A DNA stretch of 64,000 bases from Amaurobius ferox (lineage: Eukaryota > Arthropoda > Arachnida > Araneae > Amaurobiidae), in the NCBI GenBank assembly GCA_951213105.1, contig OX578142.1:118412354-118476353 (forward strand), written 5' to 3'. The position numbers were made by a program, and so were the translations under genes. The notes beneath the pieces are model-generated. The model worked only from the letters and a program-made list of their open reading frames with translations. It was not told the DNA's origin and made no database searches. Below are positions 23,956-34,711 of the stretch, piece by piece (the first letter of the stretch is position 1; every line of letters starts with the position of its first letter).

Positions 23956-24329
23956 AAAAAAAATAGAGGGAATACAATAAGCTAATAAGAATGAAATAAA
24001 GGGATTCATTGATCAAAATTAAATGAGAGCAGAATCTACTCATAAGCTTAGGTCACTTTATTAGAAATTTCCATGGAAACAAGAATACAGTTTTTAATTT
24101 TATCTACTGAAGATGTCGGAGGTCTGAAGGTGATCCTAGTAGGATTAGTACGGATTCATTGGACTCTAGGAGATTGAACGCCTATTTCAAATTCAGAGGA
24201 TAACGACCACGCAGGATACTAACCTGGATAAAATTAGTAGTTACAGGAGGCTAACCTGGGGTAAAAATAACAGAAATTGGTCAGTCAGAGTGTCAGTTGC
24301 CCGCCAATCTGACATTAGAGGATGGATAG
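23376..24329. other. Spacer between tRNA-derived units, with poly-T
   Basis: It holds a repeated phrase GATGTCGGAGGTCTGAAG at 23399 and 24113, a purine-rich A/G stretch at 23700-23910 and a 26-base T run at 23925-23950. The minus-strand frame at 23679-23921, rich in phenylalanine and leucine, is only the translation of A-rich sequence. Confidence 0.5.
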
Positions 24330-24452
24330 TGCAGAGTACACTTAGATGATAGGAACTTGCATTTTCGTCCCAGTAGCTCAACGGTAGAGCGTCGGCTGGT
24401 CAGTTCGGAGATACAGGGTTTGATTCCCGTTCAGGGCAGCAAGACTCTTTAC
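24330..24452 (+). repeat. tRNA-derived repeat unit 2
   Basis: It is the same block as unit 1, with TAGCTCAACGGTAGAGCG and the box-B-like GGGTTTGATTCCC. The 3' segment TTCAGGGCAGCA partly pairs with the GTCCC upstream. It is the best preserved of the three units but still lacks a proper anticodon stem. Confidence 0.7.
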
Positions 24453-24651
24453 TGATGTCATCGCAATTCTTCCCTTTGAATTGTTTTGTGCCATTTTCTA
24501 TTCTTGTTGGAATTGTATGTTGCCCCAAGCACCACATATTGCACAAAAAATGGATTGGAATTCATTTATCAAAGTCAGAAATGTAATAAAAAAGTTAACA
24601 TTTAAACAAGTACTTTATGAACAACCATCGCGACTTGATGAGGGTGGATAG

Positions 24652-24775
24652 TACAGAGTACACTTCAATGATAAGAGTTTGCAATTTCGTCCCTATAGCT
24701 CAACGGTTGAGCTTCGGCTAGCCAGTTCGGAGATCCAGGGCTCGATTACGGGTTAAGACAGCAAGGTTCTTTACA
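24652..24775 (+). repeat. tRNA-derived repeat unit 3
   Basis: It is the same block with more changes: TAGCTCAACGGTTGAGCTTC and GGGCTCGATTACGGG. The shared leader CAGAGTACACTTCAATGATA and trailer GCAAGGTTCTTTAC are present. Confidence 0.7.
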
Positions 24776-24889
24776 AAATAGTAATAAAAAAACATATATC
24801 ACTTTAGAAAGTTAAGTTTCTAACTGAATGTCTTTCTCTGCGGACCACCTGTCCAGCATCGAACCATTTCCCAAAGTAATCAAAACGTT

Positions 24890-25080
24890 TAGTATCGCTT
24901 TAAAATTATGATGCGATATTTCTTTTGATGGATTATAAATGCCTTCATACAGAGTCAAACATCATATTATTATTACGATGGCAACACGGAACTATTTATA
25001 GAGCTCGAGAAGAGCTCAGTCTGAATAATATTAAACCCAGTGTTCCGATATACAGCCAATAAATGTGCACTTATATCCTA
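24890..25080 (+). repeat. R5 repeat, copy e
   Basis: R5 landmarks in order: TTAAAATTATGATGCGATATTT, GGATTATAAATGCCTTCATA, GAGTCAAAC, TTACGATGGCAACACGG, GCTCAGTCTGAATAATATTA and AACCCAGTGTTCCGATA. Confidence 0.6.
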
Positions 25081-25284
25081 CGTGCAATCATAGATCAGAA
25101 TGTTTTGTATTGAAGCTTCCAGATTTCGGAAAAGTTGTCTTCATTTTTATAGTTTAATAATTTTGATGGATATGTAGTCAAGTTGCTCACCTCTCGATGT
25201 GATAAATTTATTATTTGAAGGCAACATATCGATGGCAATAAACTTTCAAATACACATTATATATTACAACTAGAAAACGTTCCC

Positions 25285-27060
25285 GGTGTTGTGGTGAGGT
25301 GAATTTTACACATAAATACATTAATATATACACTAATACTACTTACCACTAGTGCCTTCCAGCTCAGCCTGTGATTTATATAGTGGGATTCGAACGGATC
25401 AACGTACATTGTGTAAGACTAATTAACGAGTCAAATTGTGTGGCCACTAACACATTTATTAAAAAAAAACATGAAATATTCAGTTTGACAATAATCATCA
25501 ATTTACACTATAACACTATGCTTAATATACCCAGCTTGACCTCGGGGTGTACGGTTTTAATTAATATAGATTTTCAAAATTTCCAAAATTTGCATTAACT
25601 TAATTTCAAACATCATTCAGTGGGCAGTTATCCCAAAAACTTAAAATTCATACTAAACACTTGATCTATACTAATACGCAATACATATTATATCTCAATG
25701 GACAATAAGAAAAAAAAAACAATACAACCATACAGATGAATTGAATAATACCTCCTCATAGATGGTTGTCACTATGCCTCCACAAAGATGAAATGGGTGG
25801 CCCTCAATAGGTTCCATTTCATAGGATAGAATTTCCGTAAACGCGATCACACAGCTAATAGAATCCGATGTTTCATTAGGGATTCCCGGAGATTGGAACA
25901 CAGTCCGCTTTATTCACCTACTCCTAATGTCGGATTTGACCCAGCGATTCCTTTAATGTCGAAACTTGCGTGCTGGCCGCTGCCTGTAGGTCGTTTCCCG
26001 CCTAACAAAATGCAGTCTCCTACGGACCGCACTGATGACAGTTGACGTACCCAGTTGACGCGTGTCGTACACTGCATAGGGGCCCAGGATTGACGCCCCG
26101 TAAACACTCCGTCCGCGTACACTCGCTGTGAAGGAGATGTACTCTGAGCTGTCGATACCGTCCTTGCAGTACACACAGTTTCTACGACTTGAATGTAGTT
26201 AAGAGTTCAAAGGGTTCTCACACTACGTCGTCTGGAGTCAGGGCTGTGTGGCACTGTGGCGACTTTCCCGTTGACTCACAAACAGCCCGTCCTAGCTGAT
26301 TTGCTACGAACGGCCATAGACTCCAAATAGATGGATGGTTGCTTATGGAGGCTATGCGCTACCTTAGAGTAGAGTACTCCTTGTCAGGTATAAGGCGCCA
26401 GTTCCGTTAAAACTGGCATGTGCTGCCGTTCGACAAGTGTCGACTAATAACACCTAAATGCGTTGCACTGGTGCATTGGCTCAAAAACAAGTGTACTAAC
26501 ACACCAGGAGACCTTTCTCCATGAAAAACAGGATTGCGTCTAAATTTCACATTTTTTCAAAGTCCCTTCAGAATTTTGAAACGAGGGGAATACAATTTTA
26601 GGGCGGAAGTCCCCCGGCTTCCCATACGATGTTTCCGAAATGCAATAAAAAGGGAGGTACAATTTCGACTCACACTATTAGTCTGCGCAGTGACGGCCAT
26701 TTTTTATGCGTTCCACTAAAATTCTAGGACCGGAGGGTTCCTACAGACCGGGTGGTCCCAGGTCGGGCCACGAAGAGAGAGCCACACCTAACAGGGGCTA
26801 TAAATTTCTAAAGATTTGTGGCTTGAACTTTTGACATTTTGTTACAAAATTCTTTTATGAATATTTACAACTCATGTCAAATGTGCATTCACCAAGGCGC
26901 CACAAAGTCCCATCTTGTCTGTAAAGAGGCATCGCTATATACGAGTAACACAATGCATATTATATGTACATTTCGAGTAATTGCTACACCTGCTCCCTTT
27001 CATTTCTGGGCAACCTGGGGCATGAAATATTCCTACAGTAATTACCAAAATATGTAATAC
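25285..27060 (-). mobile_element. R3 repeat, minus-strand copy
   Basis: About 1.8 kb collinear with the plus-strand copies at 40.8-44.0 kb. Minus-strand landmarks in order are AGCGATGCCTCTTTACAGAC, a TATAGCCCCTGTTAGGTG stretch, GGAAACATCGTATGGGAAG, ATACCTGACAAGGAGTACT, CAATCCTGGGCCCCTATGCA, GTACACCCCGAGGTCAAGCT, an AATAAATGTGTTAGTGG signal-like string and the end GTAAAATTCACCTCACCAC. A frame at about 25955-26170 reads STVISAVRRRLH and RQRPARKFRH, which weakly recalls the helix-turn-helix of Tc1-type transposases. The class is otherwise unknown. Confidence 0.65.
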
Positions 27061-27699
27061 AATGTCATGCATCATGACAGGTGTTGTCAGGGAATTAAAG
27101 CAAGGTAGTTATATAAAATAACAAAATAAATAAATTTTATTCGTATAAATAATTGTGAAAATTGCATACCACAATATAAATCTTAATTTCAACAATCTCA
27201 GTACAATTTTACCAATTTATATATTGGCCACCGCAAAATAAGTGTCCAATACTTAAATAATACAGATACAGATAACACCATACTCCAAATCTCGAAAAAC
27301 TCAAAACCTCAAATAATCTTAAACAGAAGATATCTCCGAAGTCCGGAAGGAAGAAGATTTCACCCCCAACTCTCCCTTCAAAAAATGAGCCTGTTCCTTC
27401 CGCAGTACATGAGAATGGTAGAAGTTTCGATCCTATATCTTACTCTGATAGGATGATAGGTCCGCTAATCGCTAGATTTATTAAAAATATCAAAGACGTA
27501 GTTGGGTAAAAATTTTATAAATAATCAATGGATGGGTTTATAAAATAATTTTTTTCTAGAATGGCCTGCGATATATTTAGGAGTTGCTGTTAAAATATGA
27601 ACGTTGAATGGCAGGCCAAATTTTGTATATCGGAATATATAAATCGGAGAGGTTTAAAACGCACGAAAGTATATATTTTTAAAAATTCCTTAAATTTTG
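27061..27699. other. AT-rich sequence, no gene seen
   Basis: No coding signal or matched repeat is seen, apart from weak R6-like resemblance from about 27590. Confidence 0.4.
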
Positions 27700-27879
27700 T
27701 TTATTCCTTGTGTGGACTCCGTTTAAAGTTTATTCGAAAGAAAATTTTCCGATTTTTCCGATGGTGTTAAGATGTAAACAATGTGATAACATTTTAGGTC
27801 GCTAAGGAATCCATTTGGGTAAATATCGGCCAAAATCAGGCTAATACATAAAATAACTAAACACCTAGTTAAGGACTAA
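27700..27879 (-). repeat. R6 fragment
   Basis: The complement carries the middle of R6: a GATATTTACCCAAATGGATTC string, AGCGACCTAAAATGTTATCA and TTAACACCATCGGAAAAATC. The R1 element begins immediately after it, so R1 probably inserted into or beside this R6 copy. Confidence 0.5.
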
Positions 27880-28713
27880 ACAAGAAACATCAATCATGCA
27901 TAAAGCATTGAGTATGAAACACTTTCCAACTGCAGCGCAATTTTATTTAAACATCTCTAAAATGTATCTAAAACATCTCTAAAATATTCAGCGGTGATAT
28001 TTTTAAAAATATCGCAATACTACAATAATTTATTATATTTGGAAACTTAAAACTTCATCGAAAAAAACTCTTTATTCAAATGACATCATCGCAATATAAA
28101 TCGCCTGGCACGCTATGTAAAAAGAGTTAATATTTCATTCATAAACTTTTATTCCATTCTTTCATTCAGCGGTAATATTTTTGAAATTAACACAATGTTA
28201 CAATAATTTATTTTACCTAAAACTTAAAACCATGGAGGTAAAAGTAATTTAACTCTATGCTTAAAACTTCATCAAAAAGTCTGCTATAAAATCGTCTGCT
28301 TCTCTAAGTAAAACCAATGAATATTTCATTCATATCAGCTATATTGAAGACGCCAGAGCTAAATAATTTTACGTTAAAGAAATTCAGCAATTCTTATACA
28401 ACTCATTTTATAGCTTGATCTGTTTACATTCTGAATACGTTAAAATTAATTTGTGAATTTTAAATTCGCTTAAAAATGTTTGAAAAATCAGGTCTCATAG
28501 GGTTCAATGTATTTCATTTTTTCAACTCGGGTTCAATCCAAAACTATTTGGGTGGTATTATTCATTTACATTCCTAAATGTACCACAGACTGCCTCAATA
28601 ACATACTAAAATTTCATTTTGATAAATTCATTTTTTCGGCAGTTATAGTGCGTACGGACAGACAGACAGAATGGACAAAGTCATAAACACTTTCAACTAT
28701 ATTATAAGCTGTT
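27880..28713 (+). mobile_element. R1 repeat, copy C (internally deleted)
   Basis: The 5' end ACAAGAAACATCAATCATGC matches copy B. The 3' end has CGGACAGACAGACAGAATGG, CATAAACACTTTCAACT and a decayed stem-loop. About 450 bp of the copy B middle (roughly 920-1280) is missing. It is non-coding. The 3' hairpin has lost part of its pairing, so this copy is older than copies A and B. Confidence 0.7.
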
Positions 28714-28734
28714 AATAATAACGAGGTGTACCTA

Positions 28735-28815
28735 TACGGGTCCTGAAATATATGTGTGCCAAATGTCATGTTCGTATAACTCTTAGTTACAGACTTACCG
28801 TTACAGACTGCACTG
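28735..28815 (-). repeat. R6 5' fragment
   Basis: The complement reads GTCTGTAACGGTAAG, ATACGAACATGACATTTGGC, then CACACATATATTTCAGGACC, which corresponds to the CTGTAGCG...ATGAAATTTGGTATACA start of R6. Confidence 0.45.
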
Positions 28816-29289
28816 CAAAAAGACATATATACATAGATCTTAATTTATTATGTAAGATTCTGTGTGATATTTTAATATGTTCACAAGAATTTGTAAGATT
28901 AGAGGAGTAGATATTATGAATAGAACGTGAGATATTTAAGATGCTGTTTTGTACATCTGTAAAGTTTTATAATTTAAACTTTTTACACACACTTTCTCTC
29001 CATTTCTCTTCCTTTTGCGTTTGCACCATTTCGAAAGTGGTAAAAGATCTTTGCTATGGAGCGCAAAATATTATTTCTATACTTTAAACTTCTAAGAGAT
29101 ATCTACATCTCTGTATAATAGGATACCGAAGGCTAAAAGACTCCACCTTTTAGCATTAAAGTCGTTATATCTCAAACATAAATTCTCTGAAAAGTTGGAA
29201 ACTTTGTACGATGAATGTTGCAAGTGCGACAATGTATCCAAATGCATAATAAAAGGAGATATGTTGATTTGTGTGTTGGTGGTGAAGAG

Positions 29290-29540
29290 GAAATTTAAAC
29301 AACACACAGCTACAAAATCAGGTGCAATGATAATTCAGCTCAGGACACCTCGAAGCGATATTTTAATTCAAATTAGTTTTTAGTTATTAAATATTAAAGC
29401 ATCATTTTGAGAAACCTTCGCACATATCGGTTCTTCAGCGATCGAAAATGTTATCGCAGTGTTTCCATCTTGACAACAAAGGATGGATCGAAAATTCTTC
29501 TTTCAAACAAAGATTAAACTGAATCCGTACTAGTGTTTCG
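29290..29540 (+). repeat. R6 fragment (diverged)
   Basis: It shares TTTTTAGTTATTAAAT, ATTTTGAGAAACCTTCGCAC, TCTTCAGCGATCGAAAATGT and a following ACCGAATCC-like segment with the R6 copies, at low similarity. The short open frames at 29.1-29.4 kb are not convincing genes. Confidence 0.4.
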
Positions 29541-30048
29541 TACTTCGAATTGTTAAGAATTTAAGAACATATATATACTTTTCGTGTTTTGAAGAATTTG
29601 AAAGATTTTGAAGATTTTACAAATGCGATATAAAAATTAACTGACAATCCGATCTTCATAATTTAAAATCAGCTCATTTAAATATTACACACTACTTTAA
29701 AACAAAAACAAAAATCCTTATGTCATCCTTTCATTAATTATAAATTTTATAAGGTATAAATGTACCACTAATTTTTAACAAACATTAAAATTCCACAAAG
29801 GATCGGGTCGAATACGAAGTCCTCATGCTCATAAACACCGACGGTCGAGGATTGTTATGTGAAGATTCCTTTATTTGGAATTCGGCAGGAAACATCAGGT
29901 GACGGCAGCAAATGTTCGGTTGGTGACGTCACGCAAAGCTGAGTTTTCAGAACGTTTTAGTACTGATATTTTAATTTGGAAACAGCACTGTTAATTTTAA
30001 GCGAGATTAACCATTATCTTATTTGAATGTACCTTGTGCGCTAGTTAG
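29541..30048. other. Unassigned sequence, no gene seen
   Basis: It includes one TGACGTCA palindrome at about 29921-29930. No open frame or repeat match is seen. Confidence 0.4.
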
Positions 30049-30231
30049 GACGTATCAAAAAAGCTTATTTAGGAAGTATCAAAGGGCATTATTTAGGGCA
30101 TATCAAAAGAACTTATTTTGGGAATATTACATCCGCTCAGATGTCGAAAAGCGTATTTAGAGCATATTGTAGGAGGTTGTTTAGGGCGTATAAAAGGATC
30201 TTATTTAGGGCATATCAAAAAGCTTACTTAT
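30049..30231. repeat. Degenerate 24-bp tandem array
   Basis: Units follow the pattern G-R-MGTATCAAARRRCTTATTTAG. Units begin at 30049, 30073, 30097, a 40-bp unit at 30121, then 30161, 30185 and 30209. The period is a multiple of three, and one frame stays open for about 60 codons, reading an 8-residue repeat such as R-I-K-K-A-Y-L-G. A stop precedes it and there is no start codon. I read it as a minisatellite rather than a gene. Related GCGTATCAAA phrases continue to about 30450. Confidence 0.75.
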
Positions 30232-30241
30232 ATTAAAAGCT

Positions 30242-30270
30242 TCTGCGTGGGCCTATTCCGCCCACGCAGA
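30242..30270. repeat. Perfect 11-bp GC-rich hairpin
   Basis: TCTGCGTGGGC (30242-30252) and GCCCACGCAGA (30260-30270) flank a 7-nt loop. It is a strong stem in AT-rich surroundings, immediately after the 24-bp array. No T run follows it. Its role is unknown. Confidence 0.9.
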
Positions 30271-31799
30271 TGTAGGAAGTATTAGAGGGTATCAAAGGAG
30301 ATATATGAATCATGTCAAGAAATAATATTTAAGGAGCATCCAAGGAGTAAAAGGCGTATCAAACGTATGCTCCTGGTGAAATGCGTATCAAACGTATGTT
30401 CCCGCAGAGGGTAAAATGCGTATCAAAGGAACTTATGTAGAACGTATTACGTTCGCGGAGAGAGCGAAAGACGTATTTAAAATTTAAGGAATAATACGCT
30501 GTCGTATTAGGGTACAACGGTGTATGTTCCCAACGCCGGGCTCAAGGCGACCACGCAGCATGCTAAGACGAGTTCAGGCGCTTATTTGGAGCATATTACA
30601 GCCCCTTAACGGGCAGAAAATAGCCGTGATTGTATTTGCAGAACGAGCGATTTTGCCTTTTGAAAATTGAATGAATGAATTAATTGATCCCTGGTTTAAA
30701 TCCCGGGCAATGGCGGATAAATTTCTACTTTGGTTCAGCTATAAATTAAGCGTCATTGGATGTATCCCTTTAGAACGTTATAACCAATTTGTAAGTGGGA
30801 CATTTAAACATTTTCTTTATAAGCTTTAAGAAACTATATCTGTCTTATTAGTTATAATGTAAGGGGGGGGGAGATCACTTTACCAACTGAAAAATTATTG
30901 CTTGTAGTAGGATATTCAAATATTTATGGACCTGCTATTATTTCTTCAAATTGTATCAAGTTTTCAGCGTTCGTTGTTTTGCCCTTTACCCCATACTGCC
31001 AAAATATGCATTAAGTAATAGTTTGGTAGAACATTTTATTTTTATAATAGAATTATTAATAGCTTTTGAAAGTGTGTCTTGCGATACAAGTATAATACGC
31101 GTAGATTTCTAGAAAAAATGCGACACATGAATTCTATGCATTCCCAATTCGTTTTAATATAATCTTTAAACAGGATATATTCTAACTTCTACTAAAATTA
31201 TATCAATGTTTTCAAAAAGTACAAATAAAGTAGTTTTGTGATAAAATACTAAAAATAACACGAAAATTGTCAAAATTTTGAATACAAATTTGACGACAGA
31301 TAGTTATTTAAATTCAGGCAGAGTATGTAAATATGCCCTTAACACAATTGCAAAGTTTTGAGATTCTGGTTTATTTAGTTTTAATGCTAATGCGCCTTAG
31401 ATTAAAAAGTTTTGAGAAAAACTATCTCAAATTAGGAATGCCTGAAGGATTTGTTTATGTATAGCTTTACCAATTTAATTTCAAAACGAGTTCTAACTGG
31501 AATAATTTCATAATTATTTATTTTAAATGTTCTTCATATTCCATTAAAAGAATATATGAAGTAGAAAAAATGACTTTTTGAGGTTTTAAAGGGGAAATCC
31601 CCGTCAATATCAGGGAATTCGCGGGCTCTTTCCAGCATTTAAACAAACATTCCGTGGATGGTAAAAGGAAAAGTTTAAGATTACTGAGATAATACATTCT
31701 CCCCAGATATTGGCAATATATCAAAGAATCGAAGAAAATTTATTCTAAAATATAAAATAAGAAAAGAGATACCCGCCAAAATCCATTTATTATTTTAGA
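30271..31799. other. Intergenic sequence with repeated GTATCAAA phrases, then AT-rich
   Basis: 30330-30450 repeats AAATGCGTATCAAACGTATG three times with variation. 30500-30620 is GC-richer with no readable gene. From 30660 it is AT-rich with no signal. Confidence 0.4.
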
Positions 31800-32125
31800 C
31801 TGTATGTGGAAACATTTATCACCCTCATTTACTAAAGCCTTCAGCAAATTTCCAATCACTTTCCAAATTAGGAAGTGAAATTTCCATCAGTACATTTTCA
31901 GAGCTTCCTAGTTCGGAAATTGATGGCACATTTTCGCAGGCAGAGCTTTCACGGGATGGGAAGGGACTTGTAGAATTCGATATTCAGCTAACTAAACACC
32001 GCTTTTAGTCATTTTCAGATTTGATAAATCATTCGGAATACAGTAACGTTCTCATTTGTCTTCAAACGTTTTATAATGATTTGTCACTTCGATTGCATAA
32101 TTGGATTAAATAAGTCCTATTTGGA
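31800..32125 (+). repeat. R7 repeat, copy a
   Basis: It is collinear with 36640-36955: AATCACTTTCCAAATTAGGA, GTGAAATTTCCATCA, GCTTCCTAGTT, ATTCGATATTCAGCTA, a TCAGATTTGATAAATCATTC stretch, CAGTAACG, TTTGTCTTCAA and ATAATTGGATTAAA. It is distantly similar to R5 and may share an origin with it. Confidence 0.6.
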
Positions 32126-33154
32126 GGAAAGTTGTTGACCTTTTCGAATGCCATATATTTGAGAAAATTGTTAAAGAAATTGTCACAGACAATCGGTTTT
32201 GACAGATATGAAATGTTCACAAAAGTGTTTTTAATTGGAGAGTTTTAGAAATTACTATATAAAGCGTAAAACACATAAAAACTGGGGCACTTACAAAGGA
32301 TAAGAAATTGGAGGGTGTTATGGGGTAAGGTCCAGATTAAGCTATACTGACATAACAGATTTTCTGGAGATATTGATAAGGAACATTTTGAAGTATTCAT
32401 GTCACACTTGAAGCAGTGCTCGTAGACTGCAATTACTTCTTAATAGCCACCAACGTTAAACAACTACATTTATGAAATTGATCCCATGGAACCAAAAACA
32501 CAGACATATATACACCCGCTAGGCGGGCGCATAGACTGCTGGTTCTCGGTCCATACTTATACGGTGTGCAGACAGATCAGTGCTAATAATAGTCAACCCG
32601 ATTGCTTATATTGAACCAATACAACCAATTAAATTCGAAACTATAATGGTAAAAGTCTGAAAAAATATTGCAAGTTACATATAAATGTTTAAAAAATCTT
32701 ATTTTTTATTTATCCGATATATTTTCCACAACCTTTGCGAACTTTTACAAGCAGTTCGAAATTTTATAAAAATTTTGACTTTGGAGGCGATTTATTTCAA
32801 ATAATTAAATCCCTATTTTTCGTAGTTTTTCCAATGTTATATGCATATCTCAAGATCTATACCAACCATATAAGACAAACCGAGACATTTTACGCCAAGA
32901 ATTCGTATTTTAAATCCACATAAGCATATACATGGTTGAAAGCGTTTTAATTGCGCAGATTTAAAATTTAGAATATATAAATCAAAATTTGACAAATGCA
33001 GAATTTTCAATTTATTCTCAAACAGTCCGATACAATGCTGGCCCAGTAGTGTTACAGACAGGCCCAGTAGTGTTACAGCGGGTGTATAGATCGCTGTGCT
33101 TCAGTTCAAAATGTTAACTCCCAACTCATTCAACTCCTTTCTGAAAAAGCTTAC
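32126..33154. other. AT-rich sequence with one short tandem duplication
   Basis: GGCCCAGTAGTGTTACAG occurs twice in tandem at 33042-33078. No gene or RNA signal otherwise. Confidence 0.4.
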
Positions 33155-33167
33155 ACGCAGTCATAAA

Positions 33168-33550
33168 AGGGCCAACGGCCGTACCGTGCTGATAACACCG
33201 GTTCTCGTTAGATCACCGAAGTCAAGCAGCATCGGGCGCGGTTAGTACTTGGTGGGTGACCACCTCGGAACACCGCGTGCTGTTGGCCATCTCGGGTGCG
33301 GTATCCCCGTGGTTTGCGCGCTAGATTTGCACGCTACCACAAATGCCGCCGTGTTCATGCGGAGTACGATCACGTTAAACATGTGGGTCCGTAAGTCCTT
33401 CCGAGAGGTTGGTGGTAGGGGAAGGAGGGTACGGTCCCTGTGGATGCCTCCCCCACTGGGTTCCGGTCTAAATTGGGTGGCACTTCCCGGCCGTCCATAC
33501 AGTTACCTTACACCTTTCTGGTAGGTCGGACGGTCTGGGTCTCAACAACA
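33168..33550 (+). mobile_element. Composite 5S/tRNA-type SINE, apparently full length
   Basis: Parts in order: a 5S rRNA-derived head (33171-33287), a segment that aligns with the tRNA-like head of the copy at 60.5 kb (about 33292-33340, GGTGCGGTATCCCCGTGG), the family body from GCCGCCGTGTTCATGCGGAG (33345) and the tail GGTCTGGGTCTCAACAACA. A perfect 13-bp duplication, ACGCAGTCATAAA, flanks it at 33155-33167 and 33551-33563. SINEs with 5S heads (the SINE3 group) are transcribed by RNA polymerase III and moved by a partner LINE. No partner LINE is visible here. The perfect duplication suggests a recent insertion. The plus-strand frame across it is not a gene. Confidence 0.93.
33171..33287 (+). 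rRNA. 5S rRNA-like sequence (SINE head, not a 5S gene)
   Basis: 117 bases that start GCCAACGGCCGTACC and end GTGCTGTTGGC, so the terminal helix I still pairs (8 of 9 plus one G-T). Internal promoter elements are recognisable: an A-box-like AGTCAAGCAGC, GCGGTTAGTACTTGG and a C-box-like GGGTGACCACCTCGGAA. It differs from a typical animal 5S at several bases and is fused directly to a SINE body between target-site duplications. I therefore annotate it as SINE-borne and do not claim ribosomal function. Confidence 0.85.
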
Positions 33551-33747
33551 ACGCAGTCATAAACAAAATATATTCATAATATATATTGCCTTTCAAACAT
33601 ATTTCAAATATTTTCATAGAAAGAAATAATTAAGAACAGCGAATCAGATTTATCAGAATCATATGGTTTGTAGACAAATTATCGTTTATGCATAGTGATA
33701 TCGTTAATGAAGTTCGTTTGAACGTATATTTAATCCGGATATTAGGA

Positions 33748-33829
33748 CACGTCGGCTGAGCGGTCAAGGCAAACGTGTCCTCCGCTCGCTTGATTGCCGG
33801 GTCTTGGATTCGAGTCCCACCTGCGGGCA
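33748..33829 (+). repeat. tRNA-derived (class II, Leu/Ser-like) sequence
   Basis: It has a D-arm-like GGCTGAGCGGTCAAGGC and a box-B-like GGATTCGAGTCCCAC spaced about 45 bases apart, as in long-variable-arm tRNAs. The acceptor ends do not pair and the T-stem is imperfect, so it is probably a SINE head or a tRNA pseudogene. The following 130 bases have no second copy here. Confidence 0.5.
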
Positions 33830-34711
33830 TGAATGCTGTCTTGTTTAGAGTAGTGTTCCGTCCCCACTAGTGCGTTAGAGCAACGTCTTGTGACGGCTAA
33901 GTGGTGCACGATTCTGACCGATATATAGGCAATTGTTTGAATATATTACGCCCCTGTTCCTTAGTATATAAGTATACATTTATTGCATGAAGAGGGGGGG
34001 TGGGGTAAACGTCATTGTAGTATCGGACGTGGATTGCTTGCGCCGCGCAACGGGCACGTATTTATCCCGCTAAACGAACGAATAAACGGTCAGCAGCTGC
34101 TTGCAAGTAATCTATTGCTAGTTAAGAGCTTTTAAGTAATAAATACTGGTGGTCTAAGACATTCAATATCTATTACAAATACGGGTATAAACTGTAATTA
34201 GGCGCAGCCTTCTTAGTGGTAAGACTCAGAAGCACTATGTTATAGATCGCCTTTAAAAAGCATGAAGACCAATTCCTAAATATGTATTTATGTACAGAGG
34301 TGTATTTTGACAATATGTTTGACAGGTTCGAATTTTCAAAATGGAAAAAAAATATGTCTAGAAGCATTAAAGCGATATAAAATACAATAATATAATAAGA
34401 ACATGAAATTTGGGGTTATTTTCAACATTGAATCCTACTGCTTGTGGATGCAAAAAATGCCTACAAGAAAAAAGTTTAAGATACTGAGGTCATACAAATT
34501 ACTTTAAATTGATAGTATATTAGAGAATTTAATGAAATTTATTGTAAAATGAATCGCTGATTTTGAAAAGGGTGTAAGTAAAAAATAAACATTTTGAGTA
34601 AATGACATAAAACATTTGTATTTGACTGTTTGATGAATTATAAATCTGAGATACATAAAATGCAAATCCTTGCCGGGTTGATCGATTTTTCTCATAATTT
34701 TTTAATTCGTT
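33830..34711. other. Unassigned, mostly AT-rich sequence
   Basis: 33830-33960 may be the body of the tRNA-derived repeat. No gene is seen. Confidence 0.35.

Noticed and set aside
24363..24440. A functional tRNA gene
   Set aside because: The D-arm and box B are present but the anticodon and acceptor stems do not pair, and the flanks are shared with two other copies.
30049..30231. CRISPR-like or protein-repeat gene
   Set aside because: No spacers of unique sequence, no start codon and an upstream stop; a degenerate minisatellite explains it.
33171..33287. A functional 5S rRNA gene
   Set aside because: It is fused to a SINE body and enclosed by a 13-bp target-site duplication, and it lacks the tandem array expected of 5S genes.
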